Shown here: positions 60,795-64,000 of the stretch, one piece after another
How positions within the stretch are numbered: the stretch's first letter is position 1
How the letters are laid out: each line of letters opens with the position of its first letter
Source: Kribbella pratensis
Lineage (GTDB): Bacteria; Actinomycetota; Actinomycetes; Propionibacteriales; Kribbellaceae
DNA length: 64,000 nucleotides
Assembly: GCF_004365355.1 (NCBI RefSeq)
Contig: NZ_SODP01000002.1
Span: 1,111,838-1,175,837, forward strand
Reading direction: 5' to 3'
The notes under the pieces: model-generated
What the model saw: only the letters and a program-made list of their open reading frames with translations
Database searches by the model: none
What the model was told of the DNA's origin: nothing
Translations under genes and position numbers: made by a program

Positions 60795-61427
60795 TCAGCT
60801 CTCCTTGACGGCGATCTGCTCGACCGTGTTGGCAACGTGCTCGAAGGCGTCGATCGCGGCCTCCAGCAGGTCGACCACGGTCTTGACCTTCATCACCGTC
60901 AGGGCGTCGTACTCGCCGCTGAACAGTTTGGCGATCAGCCGCCGGTGGACCGCGTCACCGGTGTTCTCCAGCCGGTTGATCTCGATCCAGTACTCGGCCA
61001 GGTCCTTCATAGTCCGCAGCTTGGGCATCGTCTCCGCGGTCAGCTGCGCGGCCCGCTGGAGCACCTCGATCTGCTCGGCGATCTCCTCCGGCAGCTTCTC
61101 CAGGTTGAACAGGTGGACGGAGTCGACGGCCTCCTCCATGAAATCCATCACGTCGTCGAGATCGGAGGCCAGCCGGTAGATGTCCTCGCGGTCGAACGGG
61201 GTGACGAACGTCGAGTTCACCCGGCGGATGATCGAGTGGGTGGTCTCGTCGGCCGCGTGCTCCGCGTCCTTCATCTGGGCGGCGATCTGGTGGCTCGAGG
61301 CCAGCCCGGTGCCGGCCGTGCTGCCGAGCAATTCGGCCAGGATCCGGGATCCGTCCACGAGGTGGTTGGCGGACTCGGTGAAAAGGTCGTAGAACGTCGG
61401 GTCGTTCGGACGCAGACGTAACGGCAC
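60795..61427 (-). CDS. DUF47 family PhoU-like regulator of phosphate transport
   Basis: A 210-residue all-helical protein related to PhoU. FTESANHLVDGSRILAELLG and MKDAEHAADETTHSIIRRVN, then FVTPFDREDIYRLASDLDDVMD are the DUF47 blocks; the acidic clusters bind metal. It is thought to control the adjoining Pit carrier. GTG at 61427 has GGAG 7 nt upstream and is preferred to the longer frame from 61454. GTTCACC-like PHO units overlap the leader. Confidence 0.87.
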   Translation of the reverse strand: MPLRLRPNDPTFYDLFTESANHLVDGSRILAELLGSTAGTGLASSHQIAAQMKDAEHAADETTHSIIRRVNSTFVTPFDREDIYRLASDLDDVMDFMEEAVDSVHLFNLEKLPEEIAEQIEVLQRAAQLTAETMPKLRTMKDLAEYWIEINRLENTGDAVHRRLIAKLFSGEYDALTVMKVKTVVDLLEAAIDAFEHVANTVEQIAVKES

Positions 61428-61434
61428 TTCAAGC

Positions 61435-61463
61435 TCCGGGTGAACGAGGGACAAACCGTGAAC
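61435..61463 (-). promoter_or_regulatory. Possible PHO units upstream of the DUF47-pit operon
   Basis: On the minus strand GTTCACGGTTT and GTTCACCCGGA are present, but 18 bp apart rather than the 11 or 22 bp typical for PHO boxes. TAGCAT lies just upstream and could be a -10 box. Confidence 0.35.
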
Positions 61464-61567
61464 ATGCTAGGGGGAACATGCAGTTGATGCGGCATCCGCC
61501 CGGGGCAACGTATCGCGTTGTGATGAACCGTGCAGCGGAGCGTTGCACAGTCGGTAACCGATCGGTT

Positions 61568-61876
61568 TCATCGCGTTATCACGGCGTACAGATCGAAGAG
61601 CCCGACGACCAGCACCAAGCCTGCCGCGACCCGGAGCACATGCTCGTGGCCGAGGTAGTGCGTTGCGCCGCCCGCGGACCGGCGGTAGACGGCGCTGACG
61701 GCCGTCCAGCAGCCCAAAGACAGCACGAGTACGACGATTCCGAGCCCGGTGCGGACGTCCGACGAGCCGTGGCCGGAGGCAAGCAGGAGGGCGCCGTTGG
61801 CAATCAGACCCAGGGCGGTACGGCGCCACGCGAGCAGCGTCCGCTCCGGCTGCCGGCCGGGATCAGGTGTGCTCAT
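61568..61876 (-). CDS. DUF202 family membrane protein
   Basis: A 102-residue protein with three membrane helices (about 22-38, 47-66, 80-98) and the DUF202 start PERTLLAWRRTALGLIANGALL. It overlaps the upstream DUF202 gene by 4 nt (ATGA). The pair is a common actinobacterial arrangement; function unknown. Confidence 0.82.
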   Translation of the reverse strand: MSTPDPGRQPERTLLAWRRTALGLIANGALLLASGHGSSDVRTGLGIVVLVLSLGCWTAVSAVYRRSAGGATHYLGHEHVLRVAAGLVLVVGLFDLYAVITR

Positions 61877-62205
61877 CGCCACAGTGAGAACAGCAGGCCG
61901 ATCAGGCCGACGACCGCGATCGTTGCCCCGAGCATCAAGGGCAGCCGGGTCACGGGCAACGCGCCGCCACGGCGGATCGCGGTCAGGTTCTGCTGCCAGC
62001 GGCGGAAGGCGCCGGCCGTCGTGACGATGCCGGCGCAGACCAGGATGACGCCGATGATCCGGGCCGGCCAGCGGTCCGGGCCGAGGTCGAGGAACTGGAC
62101 CGCGGACAGTCCGCCGGCGTAGCAGGCGAGCGACGTCCGCAGGTAGGCGAGGTAGGTGCGCTCGTTCGCGAGTGTGAACCGGTAATCGGGCTCGTCCTCG
62201 GTCAT
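61873..62205 (-). CDS. YidH-like DUF202 membrane protein
   Basis: A 110-residue protein of the same family: FTLANERTYLAYLRTSLACYAGG is the DUF202/YidH signature, with three helices. ATG at 62205 overlaps the stop of the upstream beta-N-acetylhexosaminidase gene (ATGA), so the genes are translationally linked. Confidence 0.85.
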   Translation of the reverse strand: MTEDEPDYRFTLANERTYLAYLRTSLACYAGGLSAVQFLDLGPDRWPARIIGVILVCAGIVTTAGAFRRWQQNLTAIRRGGALPVTRLPLMLGATIAVVGLIGLLFSLWR

Positions 62206-63452
62206 CCGCAATTCACCAGGCCCTGGTCCTGTTTCAGCGTCAGCACACGCCGCACGCTACTCGCGAGCTTCGCGGCGAACGACTGGTCCTGGCGGGCCTT
62301 GCCAACGAGCGCGTCCACCATCGTCGCGGTCAGCCCGGCCTTGGCGTTGATGACGATGTCGCCGCCGGCCGCCACGAACCGGGTCGCGCGGGCGCCGGCC
62401 GGGACCGATGCGACCTCCGCGGCCGCGCCGACATCGTCGGTGATCACGACGCCGTGCCAGCCCAGGTCGCCACGGACCATGCCCTGGATGACGGTCGGCG
62501 AGAAGATCGCGCGGTTGTTCGGGTCGATCTTGGTGTACGTGACCGTCGAGATCATCACCATCGACGCACCGGCCTTGATCCCGTCGGCGAACGGCTGCAG
62601 GTAGGAATCGTCGCGAACCGTGACGTTGTCGACGACGCCCGACGAGAAGTCGGTGTTGCCGCGCACCCGTCCGAGCCCGGGGAAGTGCTTGACCGACGTC
62701 GCGATTCCGGCCTTGCGCATCCCCTGCACGAAGGCCTGTACGCCGCGGGCGGCGTCCGCCGGCGTGTCGCCGTACTCACGGTTGAGCTGGCCGATCGGAG
62801 CGTTCTGCGACTTCAACGAGTTGGGCACGACGTCTGCCACCGGTGCCAGGTCGACGGTGACGCCGGCCTGCTTGAGCTGGCCGCCCCAGAGCTGTGCCTG
62901 TGCGGTGAGCTTGGAGCTGGACCACGTGCCCTGGACGGTCGCTGCGGGGATGCGGTCGAAGCCAGGGCCCTTGAGGCGCTGGATCTGGCCGCCCTCCTGG
63001 TCCGCGGCGATGAGCGGCTTGATGCCCTTCACTGTGCCCGCTGTGTTCACTGCACTCATCGCGGAGCGAGTGTGGGCGAGGCTGCCGCTGCTGCCCATCA
63101 GGAAGACGCTGCCTGACTTCTGCTGTACGACGGCCTTCTGAGCGGACGTCATACCGCTCGCGTCGATGCCGGTCATGATGAGCTGGGCGGCCTGTTCGCG
63201 CAGCGTGAGGCTCTGGAGCTTCTGGTCGATGCAGCCTTCGGTCGGCGTCTCGGAAGGGGTCTCGGTCAGGGTGTGGGTCGGTGTGGGTTCCGGGCTGCTC
63301 GGCTGCTCGCTGGGCTCGGATGTGGGCTCCTCCGTGGTCGGCACGGAGGAGGACGGCACGGTGCTTGGACCTGCGGTTGGGGAGTTGCTGTCGCCGCAGC
63401 CGGCGACCACGAGAGCAGTCAGCGCGATCAGCGCGACCGGTCGTCGCCTCAT
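62202..63452 (-). CDS. nagZ: Lipoprotein beta-N-acetylhexosaminidase (GH3, NagZ/LpqI-like)
   Basis: A 416-residue lipoprotein. The lipobox LVVAGC (about 15-20) is followed by a long Pro/Ser/Thr/Glu linker (about 25-72) and a GH3 barrel with IAADQEGGQIQRL, VKHFPGLGRVRGNTDF and VITDDVGAAAEVA. The GLGRVxxNTD form, instead of GHGxxxxDSH, is shared with mycobacterial LpqI as I recall it. It would release GlcNAc from cell-wall fragments outside the membrane. The MarR gene ends 1 nt upstream. Confidence 0.88.
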   Translation of the reverse strand: MRRRPVALIALTALVVAGCGDSNSPTAGPSTVPSSSVPTTEEPTSEPSEQPSSPEPTPTHTLTETPSETPTEGCIDQKLQSLTLREQAAQLIMTGIDASGMTSAQKAVVQQKSGSVFLMGSSGSLAHTRSAMSAVNTAGTVKGIKPLIAADQEGGQIQRLKGPGFDRIPAATVQGTWSSSKLTAQAQLWGGQLKQAGVTVDLAPVADVVPNSLKSQNAPIGQLNREYGDTPADAARGVQAFVQGMRKAGIATSVKHFPGLGRVRGNTDFSSGVVDNVTVRDDSYLQPFADGIKAGASMVMISTVTYTKIDPNNRAIFSPTVIQGMVRGDLGWHGVVITDDVGAAAEVASVPAGARATRFVAAGGDIVINAKAGLTATMVDALVGKARQDQSFAAKLASSVRRVLTLKQDQGLVNCG

Positions 63453-63453
63453 C

Positions 63454-63960
63454 TCAGTTTCGCTCCCAGGCGGCGCGGTCGACAGTGTCCCCGGAGTGCC
63501 GGGCCAGCGTCGCGCACACGTCGTACAGGTGCTCCACCTGCTCCGGGGTGAGTGCGTCGAAGATCGACTTGCGCACCTCCTCGACGTGTCCGGGCGCTGT
63601 GTCGACCAGCTTCTGCCGGCCGAGCTCGGTGAGGATCGCGACCTGGCCGCGGCGGTCGGACTCGACACCCTCGCGCTTGACCCAGCCGTTCTGCTCGAGC
63701 CGGTTGACCGCGTGTGAGAGCCGGCTACGCGAGCCTTGTGTCGCGACGGCGAGCTCACTCATCCGCAGCCGATTGCCCGGCGCCTCGGACAGCCGGACCA
63801 GGATCTCGTAGTACGTATGCGGGATTCCGGCGTCGCGTTGCAGCTGTTGCTCGATGCGGCTACTCACTACTCGTTGCGCCGCGATGTACGCGCGCCAGGC
63901 CTGTGCTTCTCGTTGGTCCAGCCACCGGGTCTCCGCCATCCCCGCAGCGTACTTGTTCAC
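63454..63960 (-). CDS. MarR family transcriptional regulator
   Basis: A 168-residue winged-helix regulator. LRMSELAVATQGSRSRLSHAVNRLEQNGWVKRE is the recognition helix and wing, quoted here by its core SRSRLSHAVNRLEQ. RRGQVAILTELGRQKL completes the wing. It is the first visible gene of an operon with NagZ and two DUF202 proteins. The start is either GTG at 63960 or ATG at 63939; MAETRWLDQREAQAW is the usual beginning of this MarR type. Confidence 0.88.
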   Translation of the reverse strand: MNKYAAGMAETRWLDQREAQAWRAYIAAQRVVSSRIEQQLQRDAGIPHTYYEILVRLSEAPGNRLRMSELAVATQGSRSRLSHAVNRLEQNGWVKREGVESDRRGQVAILTELGRQKLVDTAPGHVEEVRKSIFDALTPEQVEHLYDVCATLARHSGDTVDRAAWERN

Positions 63961-64000
63961 GGATCCGGATCAGCAGTACGGCGAGCGCACAAACCAGCAT
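63961..64000. other. Window edge, nothing assigned
   Basis: The last 40 bases hold no supportable feature. On the minus strand one frame ends in a TGA that overlaps GTG 63960 as GTGA, so an upstream gene could end here, but too little is visible. Confidence 0.3.

Overview
The window is a stretch of a high-GC actinobacterial chromosome. Supporting signs are many GTG starts, several promoters that look leaderless, mycothiol synthase, an F420-type LLM oxidoreductase, GlnR, PHO boxes of the GTTCACC type and Gln/Tyr/Gly-rich RDD membrane proteins. The protein set looks most like Kribbella or a related Propionibacteriales/Nocardioidaceae genus; that placement is an inference from memory. I see no rRNA, tRNA, CRISPR array, phage or insertion sequence.

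Left part (1-18 kb): an HbhA-like surface protein and a DUF2516 protein; two L,D-transpeptidases flanking a haloalkane dehalogenase/macro-domain pair; a divergent glutamyl-tRNA synthetase; TypA; a TetR regulator beside a perfect palindrome; asparaginase, YgfZ and an LLM oxidoreductase; a DctA-type dicarboxylate carrier divergent from a DcuS/DcuR-like two-component system; an ECF sigma factor coupled to a CU044_5270-type membrane protein; nitrobindin and a DsrE protein.

Middle part (18-46 kb): a coupled two-gene unit encoding an acidic repeat protein and an unknown 185-residue partner; a fused cytochrome b/molybdopterin oxidoreductase with a membrane partner; BKACE; Dtd; a sulfurtransferase operon (DUF4395, rhodanese, DUF1416), RDD and thioredoxin genes; HIT and ArfB; three coupled membrane-anchored proteins facing a polytopic membrane protein; MoaD, GlnR, a secreted 5'-nucleotidase and mycothiol synthase; a lower-GC accessory patch with two DUF6318 lipoproteins around a secreted PKD-like protein; an esterase interrupted by about 146 Gly/Ser-rich residues; then polyphosphate kinase and a MutT1-like protein.

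Right part (46-64 kb): the pstSCAB phosphate operon behind a PHO box; a group of QYGQ-rich membrane proteins; a SatD-like/membrane protein pair; thiC under a TPP riboswitch; an acyltransferase; two Pit-type phosphate transporters with a DUF47 protein; and a MarR - NagZ/LpqI - DUF202 - DUF202 operon.

The core from nitrobindin through rhodanese/DUF1416, thioredoxin, GlnR, 5'-nucleotidase, MshD, Ppk, Pst and Pit resembles gene neighbourhoods I remember from Mycobacterium tuberculosis (Rv0813c-Rv0820) and Streptomyces coelicolor (about SCO4138-SCO4165). It joins nitrogen control, sulfur/thiol metabolism and phosphate uptake and storage. The unrecognised accessory modules (18.5-20.9, 29.8-32.9, 37.4-41.5 and 51-55 kb) sit between these conserved genes and are the most likely places for undescribed biology.
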